Shown piece after piece: positions 1 through 11,189 of a stretch of 64,000 nt of DNA. The position numbers and the translations under genes are program-made. Each line of letters begins with the position of its first letter. Within the stretch, counting starts at the first letter, position 1. Location: assembly GCA_037951165.1 (NCBI GenBank), contig JBBDHG010000127.1, positions 1,172,501 through 1,236,500 on the forward strand. Reading direction: 5' to 3'. The stretch comes from Lophius americanus. Its lineage: Eukaryota; Chordata; Actinopteri; Lophiiformes; Lophiidae. The notes under the pieces are model-generated. The model did not search any database. It was not told the DNA's origin and was given only the letters and a program-made list of their open reading frames with translations.

Positions 1-200
1 GACAGATATCTAATTCATTCATAAGAAAAACGGGTAATGATGTTGTATTGTACCAAGGTGCTCATCAAACCTGCTCAAACTTTGTCCCCCTAGCAGTACA
101 ACTGAGTTTTAATTGGCAGACAACACTGCACCATGAAGAAAATCAAAAGTGTATACATTTTAACGAGCCAATATTTGGTATCCTTTTTAGCAGGATAACG

Positions 201-302
201 TGCAAATTCAACACAAAAAGGCTCCAAGGACAGTGCAGGATTTGAACACAGAACCTGTTTCCCTGTGAGGCAAACCTCCGACCAAACGTGGCACTGTGCT
301 AC
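201..302 (-). mobile_element. Fragment of tRNA-headed teleost SINE-like repeat
   Basis: This matches the reverse complement of the head of the repeat seen nearly complete at 11190-11540. It has the creation-of-primer-like 'aaattcaacacaaaaaggc' block, then 'gaacacagaacc', 'ctgtgaggcaa' and the terminal 'gtggcactgtgct'. In the intact orientation this is the 5' end with the Pol III box B region. It is a separate copy from the one at 470-580, because both show the same strand but are in the wrong order to be one element. Degenerate; family membership is by eye. Confidence 0.6.
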
Positions 303-469
303 CTTTCATCAAAAAAAACAAAAAACAAATTAAAAGCAAATACCTCTTTTCGTGTAGTAATCACCTAATACCACATTATTATTACTATATATTGACCTGG
401 TAAATACCTAGTCATTCACCTGTAGTGTCTCTGTATTTTCTTATTGTTACTTGTTGTAATTAACCAGTG

Positions 470-580
470 AGGTCAGTGTCAGGGGGCTGGAGCTTATCCC
501 AGATGATATTGGTAAGAGGCAGGACACCCCCTAGACAAATCACCAATTCATCACCGTGTCGACAGATAGAGTAATTAGGG
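470..580 (-). mobile_element. Fragment of the same SINE-like repeat, tail side
   Basis: The segment reads 'ggggctggagcttatccca', then 'aagaggcaggacaccccc', 'agacaaatcaccaattcatc' and 'gtcgacagatagag'. This is the central and 3' part of the teleost repeat (the 'ggctccagcccc...gaccctg' side) on the minus strand. Only about one third of the element is present, and it fades into unmatched sequence after 580. Confidence 0.6.
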
Positions 581-1667
581 GACGGTTAGGAAGGGTTACC
601 GCAAATGAGAGGCAAAGAGGCGGGTGCAGCAACTTACACCCCCAAGCTCAAGATACAGTTCACAAAACAATAATGCTGATGAAGTGATGTGTGGCTGATG
701 TAACGTCTAAAATAATTACATCTTAGGTTAATGCATTAGCATGCAAACATTTATTAATTAGAACGATTACAAAAGGTCCAAGACTGATGTGAATGATATT
801 AATTATACCCAGTAGCCCAACAGTTGGACTGACCGAGCGGCAAATCAACAATAGCCGTGCCAAAATGAACGACCAATGAATTAGCTTAATTTGCACAAGT
901 GTAAGTCTGCTCTTTGCTATTGTTTCTAACTCTCCATTTTCATCCTGATGCATGTATTTTGTGTTGTGCCTATTAGTATTTGCAGCGTGTTCAGTGTGCA
1001 TATGGTTTTCACACAATATAAATGTAATGAACTCTTCACTAAGATTGTAGTGCGATTAAGTGCTGTGACACCGCTATGATTCCTTTGAGCAATAAATTCG
1101 AGGTGTGATTTAAGAGCCCGCAGCAACCCTGCCTATTACCATATGTTTCGTGTGCAGCCTGGTGACCTGGATAAATCATACCGGGCTAACTTTAGACAGC
1201 TGTGAATTTTGTGTGGGATATGTGTGTGATCATGTTTCTTGCTAACATGCAGCACAAACACATTCATGCTCGGATATTTAAATAGCATCATTTCAAGTGA
1301 GTGAATGATAACAGTTAGTGCATGTCTTACCTATTGACCGACTGTTGTTTAGCAAGTAACAGATGGAACACATAATAAAACCATCCTTCAAAATACAGCA
1401 TGCTACTTGTTCGCAACCATAAAAAAAAGTTATTCACAACAGGTCATAACTCCTGTCTACACGTAGACCATCAAGCTTCTTCATAAATAATTGTTTTCAT
1501 CTACTTGTAAACGTGTCGGATTCTACAGGAGACTCCACAACTTGCTTTCAGATGACATTACTCCAAACAACTATGAAAAACATACAAAACAAAAGAATAA
1601 AAGAATAAAAAACTCAAATTTGCTGGTTAAAGGATTTTCAGTTCTCTAATGAGAAATGATCTAGTCA
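581..1667. other. No recognisable feature
   Basis: AT-rich sequence. The short open frames on the minus strand (97 and 66 codons) overlap in different frames, have no recognisable motifs and look like chance. No repeat was recognised. Confidence 0.5.
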
Positions 1668-1882
1668 GATCCATCCATTTTCAGTCTTATCCTGTTGAAG
1701 GTCGAAGGAGTCTGGAGCCAATCCCAATTGATATTGGCAAGAGGCAGGGTACAACTTAGACAAATCACCAGTCCTACATAGGGTCGACATATACAGACAT
1801 TAAGACACCAAGTCACATAAATTGCATGTTTTTGGACTGTGGGAAAAATTTGGGGGTAAGTAGCGTGCCAGTAGTGACACAC
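1668..1882 (-). mobile_element. SINE-like repeat, about two thirds length
   Basis: Starts at the tail 'ccatccattttc...atcctgttgaaggtc', passes through 'ggagccaatcccaattgata', 'gaggcagggtacaactt' and 'caaatcaccagtcctac', and ends near 'tttttggactgtgggaaaaa'. The order is that of the 11190-11540 copy in reverse. The 5' tRNA-like head is missing (5'-truncated), as expected for incomplete reverse transcription. The 73-codon minus-strand frame here is just the repeat. Confidence 0.7.
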
Positions 1883-3611
1883 CTGACGCTGAAGTTATTT
1901 TTATTTTAATGTAGTTGTTAGACAGTATTTTTGTATTTGTAATTGTAGATTTGCACTTGTAAGACATGCAGTAGTTGTCTCGGTAGCATGGTGTCTTACA
2001 AATATGTTGGGTGTTTTTCTAATAAGAACATTTTGTCTTTGCAAAACAGAAGATAATAATTTCTGAATCTTGTTTTTTGTTTGGAAATCACATCGTGTTT
2101 CTTTGTGAATCAAGGCGTCATGCTGCGTTTCCATCGCGCTACTCGATCCATACAAATGTCACCGTCGGATTCACCTCAATGCGTGAGTAATGGGAACATT
2201 TTGCTGACGCTGGTATTCTGAATAAAAATATTGCAAAACCTTCAGAAATTACTTTGGATAGAAATCTAAATTTACATTGCGATTTTCTTGTCATTAATAG
2301 CCCAGCCCGATCATTTTAAATGTATTTTTTCTGGCTTTCAGAGAGCTTATAGATCTGGTTGATACAGAAGATAAAGAGCAGTACCACATTAAAATGTTGA
2401 CGGGCGATGTAGCAATAATTTAAAGCACCAAGCACCCATGTCACAATATATGTTACAGGTTGCTGATTACATCATTGCCTCTACCTCGGCTGATTTTTTT
2501 TTACCAAGTACATTATCATTACTTCTACAACTATCGCCTTTTTTTTGCTAGATGTCAAATCCTTTTAGTCTTCACTTACCTGTACATCCTTATTTATGAC
2601 AACGTAACCATGTATGGAAGTATGTGGCCGTTTACAGAAACAGCAATTAAAATTGACATATCTACTTTACTACATGAAGTGTAAATAGCCCATAATATAT
2701 TAAGTGTGTTGAAGCAACTGCAGGCAGAGGATCTGCATGTCACAGTTGGGATATTTGGTTCAGAAGACACAATTATTACCTGATTTTAACACTAACTGGT
2801 CATTGCCTTCAAAATCCTTCTGTCGGCCTCGAATGTGGTGATGACGTACGACGATGACTTGTCATTGTCAATCAACAGCGATGCGTCTTCCGAGACTCCA
2901 GTCGAGAAGGTTGGGCATGTCAGAATTTTGCCAAATGGCTTCCGATACGTTCTGAAGTTGTACAAAAAGATCACAGAGTACACAGAAACATGGCGGTGAG
3001 ATGACTCTGGGATATCACCAGCGCAATATTGAACAACGGTGAGGAATAAAGACTTGTTGAAATGTGGCATCACTAACCCTCCCTTTTCAATTTTTCACCA
3101 GCTGGCATTCCCTGAACACTTCCTCTTTCTGATTGAAGTCACTCTGAAGGAATATTTCTTGCTGACTGTTTACATGAGCAGTGATCTAAATTGAAATAGT
3201 GTTAACATGCATTGACACATCAATCGAAACCGCTGAGTGACGAGCCCAAAAGCAACCACAAGATGACGTGTGTGGGCGTATATTAATAACAGATTTTTAT
3301 TATTATTGTGATGCTTTTAATGAAGAAACAGCCTGATAGTAACACAGGTTTACTTGTATACTGGAAGCACGAGGAAGAGATGAAGAGTAGAACAGAGGAA
3401 AAAGGCGTTTTCGGTACCTAAAGGTGGTTTTACTCTGATTAATATTACATCATTACGGTGTTACCAAGCATTCAGTTATTAGTTAGGCCATATTGTGAGG
3501 TAAAATCACCAGAAATGTTATGTTAACATAACATAATGTAACATTAAAAGCTGAAACTCATCATATGCTTCATCCTGAAAACCCAGATTCACTGATGTTC
3601 AGAGACTTTCA
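1883..3611. other. No recognisable feature
   Basis: Unassigned AT-rich DNA. A 93-codon minus-strand frame at 2792-3073 and an 84-codon frame at 1901-2155 have no family motif I recognise and no convincing splice signals around them. Short T-runs occur near 2500-2560. Confidence 0.45.
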
Positions 3612-3800
3612 CAGAGGTCTACTTCCTCTTTAATTACTTCATTCAGTGCTCCATGAAAAGTGAAGTCGATTGGTCTGATCCACTTTGTTGTCGTTGGATT
3701 TATGCATAAGTGTAAATTGCTGATTGTAAAATCGACATCTTCAAAGTTTAGGAAGGGGTGTTTACATGGAGCATTTTCCGTCGGATTAGGCTTTCCTCCC
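3612..3800 (+). repeat. Dispersed repeat family Y, copy 1
   Basis: Shares ordered blocks with 43934-44260: 'gaggtctacttcctc', 'acttcattcagtgctccatg', 'tggtctgatcc', 'gacatcttcaaag' and, further on, 'tttacatggagcattttcc'. In the second copy the last block lies about 150 bases further away. The 'ttcagaatag...ccatgtaaaccc' pattern just after resembles interiors of teleost non-autonomous DNA transposons, but I cannot name the family. The 79-codon frame at 3660-3899 overlaps the repeat. Confidence 0.5.
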
Positions 3801-4486
3801 CATTCTATTCAGAATAGAGGGGTCCATGTAAACCCACCTACTGATGGAATACCACCACGGTGTTGTTGGTGCAAACACCAAGTGGTTCTGTCACCATGAT
3901 TGACCCGCCTCCTCATTGACCTCACATTACTTGACTATGACCGAATGGTTGGTGTCAAACTTTTAGTGTTGCCAGCCCTCAGACCAAAACACGGCACACA
4001 TTTATGGCATTGTGATCCTTTGATCTGAGGGTTAATCTTGAAAAACTATCATTGAAGACAAACCTATTCTGCCGTCTGAGCCAGGCATAAAGCAGACACA
4101 TCAGTCTGTTCCATGAAGGGAGGGGCGGGACTATAACCTTTCTCTCAATCTCATCTTTCAGCCAGCTTTAGGGCGGAGCTGAGGTCAACATATCTGTCTG
4201 GTAAGTGACACGCACATCAGTCACAGACCCACACACATTAACATGCACAACCAGCAGTGAACAGTTTTATGAAAAATGTCACAGGTGAGATCTGGTTTTG
4301 ACAGATGAATATGTTTTGGGTTTCATTTCAGCATTAACATTCTCATTCCTACCAAGACCTATGCCCACCATCTCACAAATCCTACAATGGATCATTAAAC
4401 ACATCGGCACTTATAGTAATCAGCCACAGCTGTGATTTTTCATATAGTCGGTGGTGCGTGGCCATGCTTCCAGCCTTCCAGACGAG
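3801..4486. other. No recognisable feature
   Basis: May include the outer part of repeat Y (to about 3850). The rest is unassigned; a GC-richer patch around 4110-4200 shows no motif I recognise. Confidence 0.4.
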
Positions 4487-4517
4487 CCATACACTAAAGG
4501 ACAACTTTAGTGTATGG
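4487..4517. repeat. Perfect 13-bp inverted repeat, 5-nt loop
   Basis: Left arm 4487-4499 'ccatacactaaag' and right arm 4505-4517 'ctttagtgtatgg' are exact reverse complements around the loop 'gacaa'. No transposase or target duplication is visible nearby. It could be a foldback footprint or chance. Confidence 0.8.
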
Positions 4518-6987
4518 TAGTGCAAAGCAATCTTGGCAGCCAGCCTTGGCATATTTGCATCCTTTCTCTATCAACACAGTGAAACAGAGGTCTGACTCTC
4601 ACAGCCTGCTGGCGAAGTTAGATGTCCTTGGATAAATCAGCAGTACAAAATGCATTCAGGAAGAGATGGTATTCTGCTCCTAGATTATAAGGCCACACCA
4701 GCTGGTTTATGTTTCCCTTAATTTGAAGTTGGCAAAATGACAACTCTAAGTGTCAGTCAGGAAAAAGACGGATGGAGAGAACTGAATAAAAAGTTAGGGC
4801 AAGAATGAGAGAGAATCAACAAAAGCTAGGGAGAAAACGCATAGAGCAACAGATTGTGCTCATTTATTCAGGGCCTGCTGTGTTAATGGCTATGTAAATC
4901 GGCAGGTCTCACAGAGTGGTAGAAACCAGCAATGGCAGGCCTCAACAATGCAGCCTAATTGGAGATAAACCTGAACAACATGCCTATAGTGTTGCCACAT
5001 AAATTACTACTTCTACACCACACATTCCATTCCTGTTCTCTTTTTTTTTAATGCAACCCCGCATTCTTTAACTCTTTATACGTTCTCAATCTTTGATTTT
5101 TGCAGCCATGTTCCTGCTTGTTTCCTTTAAAATGTCCTTCTTTCATCCCACTCCTCTGACTCTCCCCCTCCTTCCTCCCATTTCTGCTTGCCCTGGCCTT
5201 CCAAAGGTTGTAAAGAGGGTTGTGCAGATTGAACAGTAAATTAAATTAATGTAGGCCATTTCTCAATCATTTTTCATCCCCCTAAAATGATTAAGGCTGA
5301 CGTAAGAAGTTCATTAAAACAGAAAACATTAGGCTCATTAAAAAGCCATTAAAACTATCGCAGGGAGGTGATTTATGCCGAAGTGTAACTGGGGGTGGGG
5401 GAGAAATGATTTGGGTGGATGAGGGTGGAGGGGGTCCGAATTGGAGGAAAGAAGAGGCTACGAAGGTTTATGATGGGCAGTCAGCTTTGATAGTAAAGCC
5501 ACAGGAGTTAATAGAGGAATAAAGGCAACAGGAAACAATGTATGGCAGCATCAGAGGTTTTTTAAGGACTGGGATATTTCCTTTCAAAGAGGATACAAGG
5601 TCACCTCTCCTTTCTAAAACACTTAATCAGCAGAGGTTCTTACCAGAAATCATTAGCTGTTTTTAACTGCCCATTAGGCTGTGGCATTTACCAAACTAAA
5701 TGTCACTGACTGTGTTTACTTGCACCCCAGAATCCTGCTTGTTATCAGGTTTTTGAAGCATCCTGCTCAATTTGAACACACATCATATCACTATTTCATA
5801 AACTGTGGAATAGATCTTTTTAAGCTATTTAAGCTGGAGTACTGCCAAAGAAAGAAACTCTTCTCACGATGTCTGACAGCTGTGCATTATCTCCATGTGA
5901 TATAGCAGAAATACACAGGATGATGGAAGTTTTTAATTGTTCAGTTTATTGTTGTGTTACAGAACATATACACAAACTTTTTGAATGTGCTTCTGTTTTT
6001 TTGGGTGAAATATGCATATAATTCGTGACAAAATGATAAAAAACATCTGAACTCCATCATGTCAACCTTCTCGGGGTAGTGTATCTTCATCCCATGCCTT
6101 ATTGTCCTACGCGACGACAGTGACATAGTGACAGCTGTCAAAGTGGAGGAGGTAAAAAAATAGCCTCTTGCTCTTGTCTCACATAGCTGGGGAAGAGGTG
6201 ACTAAACCAAGGGCAGGCATTTAACAGAATGATGCCCCATTATACAGTGAAGAAGCCTCATTTTTTACAACCGCAGTCAAATTAATTTGAAATTAATTGA
6301 AGTTAGGCTAGTAAATAAAATTGCTACGTTGTAAACATCAGAGGTGAACACATAAAAAACGGCGAATGTTAGTAACTTCTTTAATAATAAATATAAGCTA
6401 ATCATCAACTTCTGTAAAGCATAACACCATATTTGTGCAATGGGAGTTCATGCACAAAGAAAATGCTCCCCTGCATACTAATGTTTCAAAGTTCACCCAT
6501 GTCTAAGTAACAAAACTCTTACACTTGTCTTGTTCTAAATATATATTCCATTCTTTGTATGTTGGAATATGGTGCATTTTGCAAGATTAAATCTCAAAGC
6601 CCCTTTACCTCGTTTGAGAAGGAGAAGTTTCAGCCTTCTGTTCCGGTACAAAGTGGCTGAGAGAGCGCTTGAGAGGCAAAGGGGAATATTTTGAAGAGGT
6701 TCTTTGAAGCAGTATGTTGTAGTTCCGTGTCGGATACATCCGGCTGTGAAAGTAGCAGCTGGTGACTCAGACAACCAGTGAGCCGCGTTTCTGGAGCTCA
6801 GCTCACCTGGAAAGGCTCAGCAGATTAGAAGGCTAGATTGTGATCACTTCCTGGAGGCAAGGTTTTACTGATATGTCTGCTGCTATCCGGAAGGCAAGCC
6901 GTCGATGGTGCTAATGCATCAACGCTTATTTAACATGGCAAACATAGCAGGGAATTTATATTTCTTATAATATTTAAGTTTGTATTT
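4518..6987. other. Unassigned; possible conserved non-coding stretch at 5200-5400
   Basis: No gene recognised. Between 5240 and 5360 there are closely spaced ATTA/TTAA cores ('aaattaaattaatgta', 'atgattaaggc', 'ttcattaaaacag', 'gctcattaaaaagcc'), of the kind bound by homeodomain factors. This sits in sequence with little low-complexity DNA. That is suggestive of a regulatory element but not diagnostic without alignment to other fish. The frames at 5681-5905, 5941-6141 and 6535-6774 look like chance. Confidence 0.3.
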
Positions 6988-7158
6988 TCCTTCCTCAGGG
7001 TGGCTGGGTTCCGTTTCAGGGATGCGGTGAGGAGCTTGTACGTCCGGAGGGAGCTCAGTTTACGTGAAACTCGTGAGGTGGTTCTAACATCGGGCGCCCC
7101 CCATAGAGCCTCCTCTCCAAGGTCTTTTAGGCAAGCCCAACTTGGCATAGACCCCAGG
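6988..7158 (+). mobile_element. Rex3/RTE-like LINE fragment (3' part of ORF)
   Basis: The segment 'cagggtggctgggttccg', 'gggatgcggtgaggagcttg', 'gtccggagggagctcag' and 'aggcaagcccaacttgg' follows, in order, the familiar stretch downstream of the reverse transcriptase in teleost Rex3-type RTE LINEs. That stretch encodes a GWL...LRDRVRSS...REELG-type region. It is heavily mutated, with a deletion after 'gagctcag'. No target duplication was identified. Confidence 0.65.
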
Positions 7159-9020
7159 AGCAATGACGTGCAGTGATGTTATTGGCAGTTGAGGCACTGA
7201 CCCTTTCAGAGTCAGGTTTATAAATATATGAAACCAATAGAGGAGCTTAAATTCATCATTTAATTGTCAGCTTGCACCATGGCTACTCGATGTGTTTCAT
7301 ATCTCATATTGAAATTCTCTTCACACACATAGGTAAGGTACATATTTGACCGAAGTAGAACGTTAAATTAGTGTCGGTTTAGAGAAAGAGCGCATTCTCT
7401 CTGCATGTTCGTGTGTTCTTAATTTGCCATCGCTATTCTGCAATTCAAAAAGTTTGAGACAAAATCATAGGTTCCCCCAATATTAAAAAAAAAAAAAGAC
7501 TATAGAAATTAGAAAAAATGTTAAAAATAAAGTTTGTCATTTCTCCTCTTATCATTTTTTCGATTATATATATAAAAAAAAGGAAAAAAAAAAAAAAAGA
7601 CAACATTATAGTTTCATTTTTAAAATTTGACTGGTTAATTGAATTTCCTGGGTTGGCTTGGATATAGAATCTTCCATTTTTTGCAGTGTGGGAGTGTTGA
7701 AGCAAAGGAAACTGGATGGGTGGATGAATAGATTTAAGGTCATTTTGATATTTTGAGCCAAGCAAACCTATTTCTTTTAGCTCTTTTTACCTTGAAAATA
7801 CTCTTCATTCAGTCTTGTTTTTTTTCCTCCCTTGTTATGCTTCCTTCTCAGGAACAATCCTCTTGCATATTATTCATTCTGATTCACTTAAGCGTGGTCT
7901 GTCAGTTTGCAATTTATTCAAGTACTCGCCGGTCTCTTTGAATGTGGAAATGCATACACATTGTTAGCATCTGACAAATAAAGCAGCTCCCTCTAATGCT
8001 CAACTCTGTTGAATTTTCTCTTTGAAGACTGAGGCAATCTTTTGCGCGCAAACGTCCGCACACAAACACACATAGCCAAACGTGCGCCATATTTTCATAT
8101 GGATGCTTGTATGTGCAAAGAGAAATCCAAATCGCACCATATGCAGGCCTGTTGATGCTTTTAACCCACAGGGATCCTGTTGCAGGCGACCTAATTGTGT
8201 GTGAAGCTGCCAACTGCTTTTTTCATGAATGTGTGTTTAGTGTCTAACCATCCAGCTGACAAAAAGACATTTTGATTTATTGGCAAACAGTGGAGCTAGT
8301 TAGCAGTCTGAAGAACTGGACAGGGTTTGTGCATGTGTTTAAGAATATGTCAGGCTGATGATTGTACAGTATATGCGACAGATATATGCGATAGTTTGAA
8401 AGGTTACAAACTTTGGATATTTTACGTCATTTGTGCTTCAAATTATTTTTTTTCTATTCACAATAAACCAAACCCACATTTTTCTATAACCATGTGTTTG
8501 ACAATGCGGGGAAATATGCTGTTTTATTGTCTTGCCAATTGGTGGTTGAGGGGAGGCTGTGAAGCTTCAGATGGCAGTTGGATAAACTGGTAACATTGGC
8601 CAGTGGCCAAACAACCAACACAAACTCCAAGAAGCTTCTCATCCCGACAAAGAAGTTCTTCACGCATACTATAACTCCCAACACAATGCAAAATTGACAA
8701 CTCTTGCGCATAGATTGGCAACACAGTGACAATCCTTTTTGGATCATAGCCAGTGGATATTCCAATAAAGCCCTGCCAAAAAATTGTCTGCCTATAAACT
8801 TACTATTGGTTTTTTACTGTTCAGGTTTTTTCAGGGCAATGCCAAAAAAACAACATGTAGGATCTTAATTTTTAGGGTTCCTGGTTGACTGAGTGTTTCT
8901 GATGGAGCCAGGTTTACCGTTTCCTCTTGTTGCAGTCTTTGTCCTCAGCTTGCTGGCTGTTCACTGTGGCCCCATGTGTATTCTACAGATCTTGTAATTA
9001 TATGTGCCCTTCTTTTCAAA
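7159..9020. other. Unassigned; A/T low-complexity at 7484-7600
   Basis: Runs of A (7484-7497, 7572-7600) with short TA dinucleotides make an A-rich, low-complexity block; it produces the spurious 106-codon minus-strand frame at 7445-7765. The remainder to 9020 has no element that I recognise. Confidence 0.45.
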
Positions 9021-9144
9021 AGGAGCCAACTGAGGTGATTCTGGCACCTGATTAGGATTCCACCAGGATGTTGCCCTTTCCAGGCACGTCCAACTGGGAA
9101 GAGAACCAAGGTTGGACCCAGAGCTCTCTTGAGGGACTATATAT
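9021..9144 (+). mobile_element. Rex3/RTE-like LINE fragment
   Basis: Reads 'aggagccaactgaggtg', 'caccaggatgttgcc', 'caggcacgtccaactggga' and 'gagggactatata'. This corresponds to the Rex3-type stretch 'gaggagccagctgaggtgg ... gggcacgtccaaccgggaagaggcc ... ggagggactatat'. In the LINE this lies immediately downstream of the region represented by 6988-7158, so the two fragments could derive from one element split by later insertion, though about 1.9 kb separates them. It abuts a family X copy without a gap. Confidence 0.75.
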
Positions 9145-9293
9145 ATATTTTAATATTTCATACTTTAACACTAGAGGGGACTTTAAAAAAAAAAAGAAAA
9201 TCAATGTTTTTCGATCATGGCTTCACATTTAATTTGGGGAGTTCGGTTGGGGGATGCCTTGTATAACGCAGAGGATTGGAGATTTTTCGGGGC
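9145..9293 (+). mobile_element. Repeat family X, copy A (right end only)
   Basis: Contains the X right-end order: 'aatatttcatactttaac', 'actagaggggactt', A-run, 'atggcttcacatttaattt', 'gccttgtataacgcagagga' and the terminal 'gatttttcgggg'. The same order is found at 52430-52555 and 61700-61860. The left part is missing. The 79-codon frame at 9217-9456 is only partly inside it. Confidence 0.65.
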
Positions 9294-10195
9294 TTTATTG
9301 CTGAAACACTTACTACCTATGACAAAAATATACTCATCAACATGGCAAAACATAGGTGCAAGGTTTGGATTGAGACTAATCAGAGACTATCTTTTCCACA
9401 TCTCAAAGGGCAAAACCATTTCTGAGCTGACAGAGGTGAGGACGAGGGGAGGATGATGATGGTTCCGCGATTGTTGGCGCCAAAATGCAATCAGAGCTGA
9501 CAGAGAATGCTTTCCAGACGCTGAACTTTTAATGTGAAGATGCCAAATATATTATGATCAACATCTTCTGCTGTTTATATTAAATTAGAAAGCAAATTAA
9601 ATTCTTAATTTCAAAGGAAAATTGGCAAAATGAATAATCGCCTGTACATCTAGTGTCTAGAAGATAGTGGTGCAGAAGGAGAAATTATATATTTGATCTC
9701 TTTCTGTTATTTGCGTCTCCATTTCCTCCTGACTTGCTTTTGCATTTACTCTTTTTAGTTCCTGCACTCTTTTCAAATCTCCTCTCTGACATAGCCTTTA
9801 TTACTTTACATCTTCTGATCCTTGGGGATCCTGCTGACACATGAATTATATAACAAGACATTATTCATTGCTTCATGCCTGTCTCTATGTTGTGTTGATA
9901 TGTATATGTTGGCGGACCTGCAGAACAGAATAATACATGATAGAGACGTACGACTTGTTGTGGTAAAATTCAATTAAATATTCACTCAGAGCAATTCTAT
10001 GCACCACCACTGTATACACATTACTCCCCCATTGAGTTGTGAAGCATTATGTATATTTTGTTCAAACATAGTTTAGAGCTTTGCCTAGTCCCACGGAGAA
10101 AAACCATAATGGCTGCATATTCATTGTGAGCGCAGATATATACATCTCTGACATACCATTGATTCGTATAGCATCTTGTGGTGTGTCTGCATTTA
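9294..10195. other. No recognisable feature
   Basis: Unassigned sequence. 'tctgagctgacagag' near 9420 recurs with small changes near 9491 ('tcagagctgacagag'), a short direct repeat about 72 bases apart. Nothing else stands out. Confidence 0.4.
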
Positions 10196-10304
10196 AATCA
10201 CACACACAAACACACACACACACACACGCAAACACACACACACTCACACACAGTCAAACACACACACAAACGCAAACACACATACACTCACACACAGTCA
10301 AACA

Positions 10305-10368
<64 letters not shown>

Positions 10369-10402
10369 GTCAAACACACGTACACTCACACACACAGACC
10401 TG
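10196..10402. repeat. (AC)n microsatellite, compound, with 59-bp perfect tract
   Basis: An interrupted CA-rich tract about 200 bp long. The segment 10306-10364 is uninterrupted AC (about 29 repeats); flanking parts carry CAAA, CGCA and CAGTCA interruptions. The 176-codon and 85-codon plus-strand frames across it are repeat translations (threonine/histidine-rich) and are not genes. The perfect core is likely to be length-variable. Confidence 0.95.
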
Positions 10403-10730
10403 AGTTTGGCCAGCAGACTCTATCAACCCGAATGAGTGACATGCTTGACCAGCTTCAGCTTTTCGATGAATTAGTCATAACTGTCAACATCAATCAATCT
10501 GTCTGTCAATCTCTCCGTCAGCAGGCCTGCCATGTGGCCATGCATAATGCATATTCCATGAGTCTGAAAAGTGATACAAAGTGCTTATTTCATATGCATG
10601 TGTTTGTTTAGAACTTTGCGGCATCTTTCGTAAGCGTATGAAGTGTTACGGTTTTACCATCTGGAGTCTGAGATCACATCAGCATTGTGCCTAAACTTAA
10701 TCCTCCATATTCTGGGCTTCATTTTGTAAA
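10403..10730. other. No recognisable feature
   Basis: Unique-looking sequence between the microsatellite and the hairpin; no motif recognised. Confidence 0.4.
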
Positions 10731-10862
10731 TACAGTATGTTAAAGTAAATAAATCTTTGTCAGGTTACTGAGGTGATGTCCCACGCTTTGATCCTTTTTT
10801 TTTTGCAGGACAGCATCACCTCTATTACCTGACAGTCATTTCTTCCCTTTAACATACTGCAT
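10731..10862. repeat. Imperfect 50-bp inverted repeat (long hairpin)
   Basis: Left arm 10731-10780 pairs with right arm 10808-10862. Shared exact blocks (left arm versus reverse complement of the right) are 'cagtatgttaaag', 'tgtcaggt' and 'gaggtgatg', separated by short mismatched or gapped segments. The loop is about 27 nt and contains a run of ten T. Arm length, imperfect pairing and loop size fit either a small foldback/MITE or a pre-miRNA-like hairpin. No known miRNA seed was recognised. Confidence 0.85.
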
Positions 10863-11189
10863 TAACATACAGAAAACCCCAAAACCCGAAGGGTTAGGGT
10901 AAAAGTTGATGATCCCGCTGGCATGATCTTAGTATCCAGAGTGTTCAAAGTAACATTATGGTTCTTGCCAAGTTACAACATTATCCAGAGGGTAAATGAT
11001 ATTGACGGCAAGGCACCAACACAAGGAGTGTGTTTAGCTGTGATGGAGTGGCAATATTGACATCCTAGCAACTGATCATCAGTTGATTTTTTTGTGCTTC
11101 CTCTTTTTTGTTTTTCTGTCCAGACTTCTGCCTTTCACCATTGACGTGATAACTGCACAGCATTTACCTGTTTTGCACTTGTTATACTG
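10863..11189. other. No recognisable feature
   Basis: Unassigned. 'cccgaagggttagggt' near 10886 is GC-richer, but no element was recognised. Confidence 0.4.

Noticed and set aside
7445..7765. 106-codon minus-strand frame
   Set aside because: Phenylalanine run from the A/T low-complexity block; no other signal.
10081..10611. 176-codon plus-strand open frame, longest in the window
   Set aside because: It runs through the AC microsatellite; the protein is threonine/histidine repeat from low-complexity DNA.
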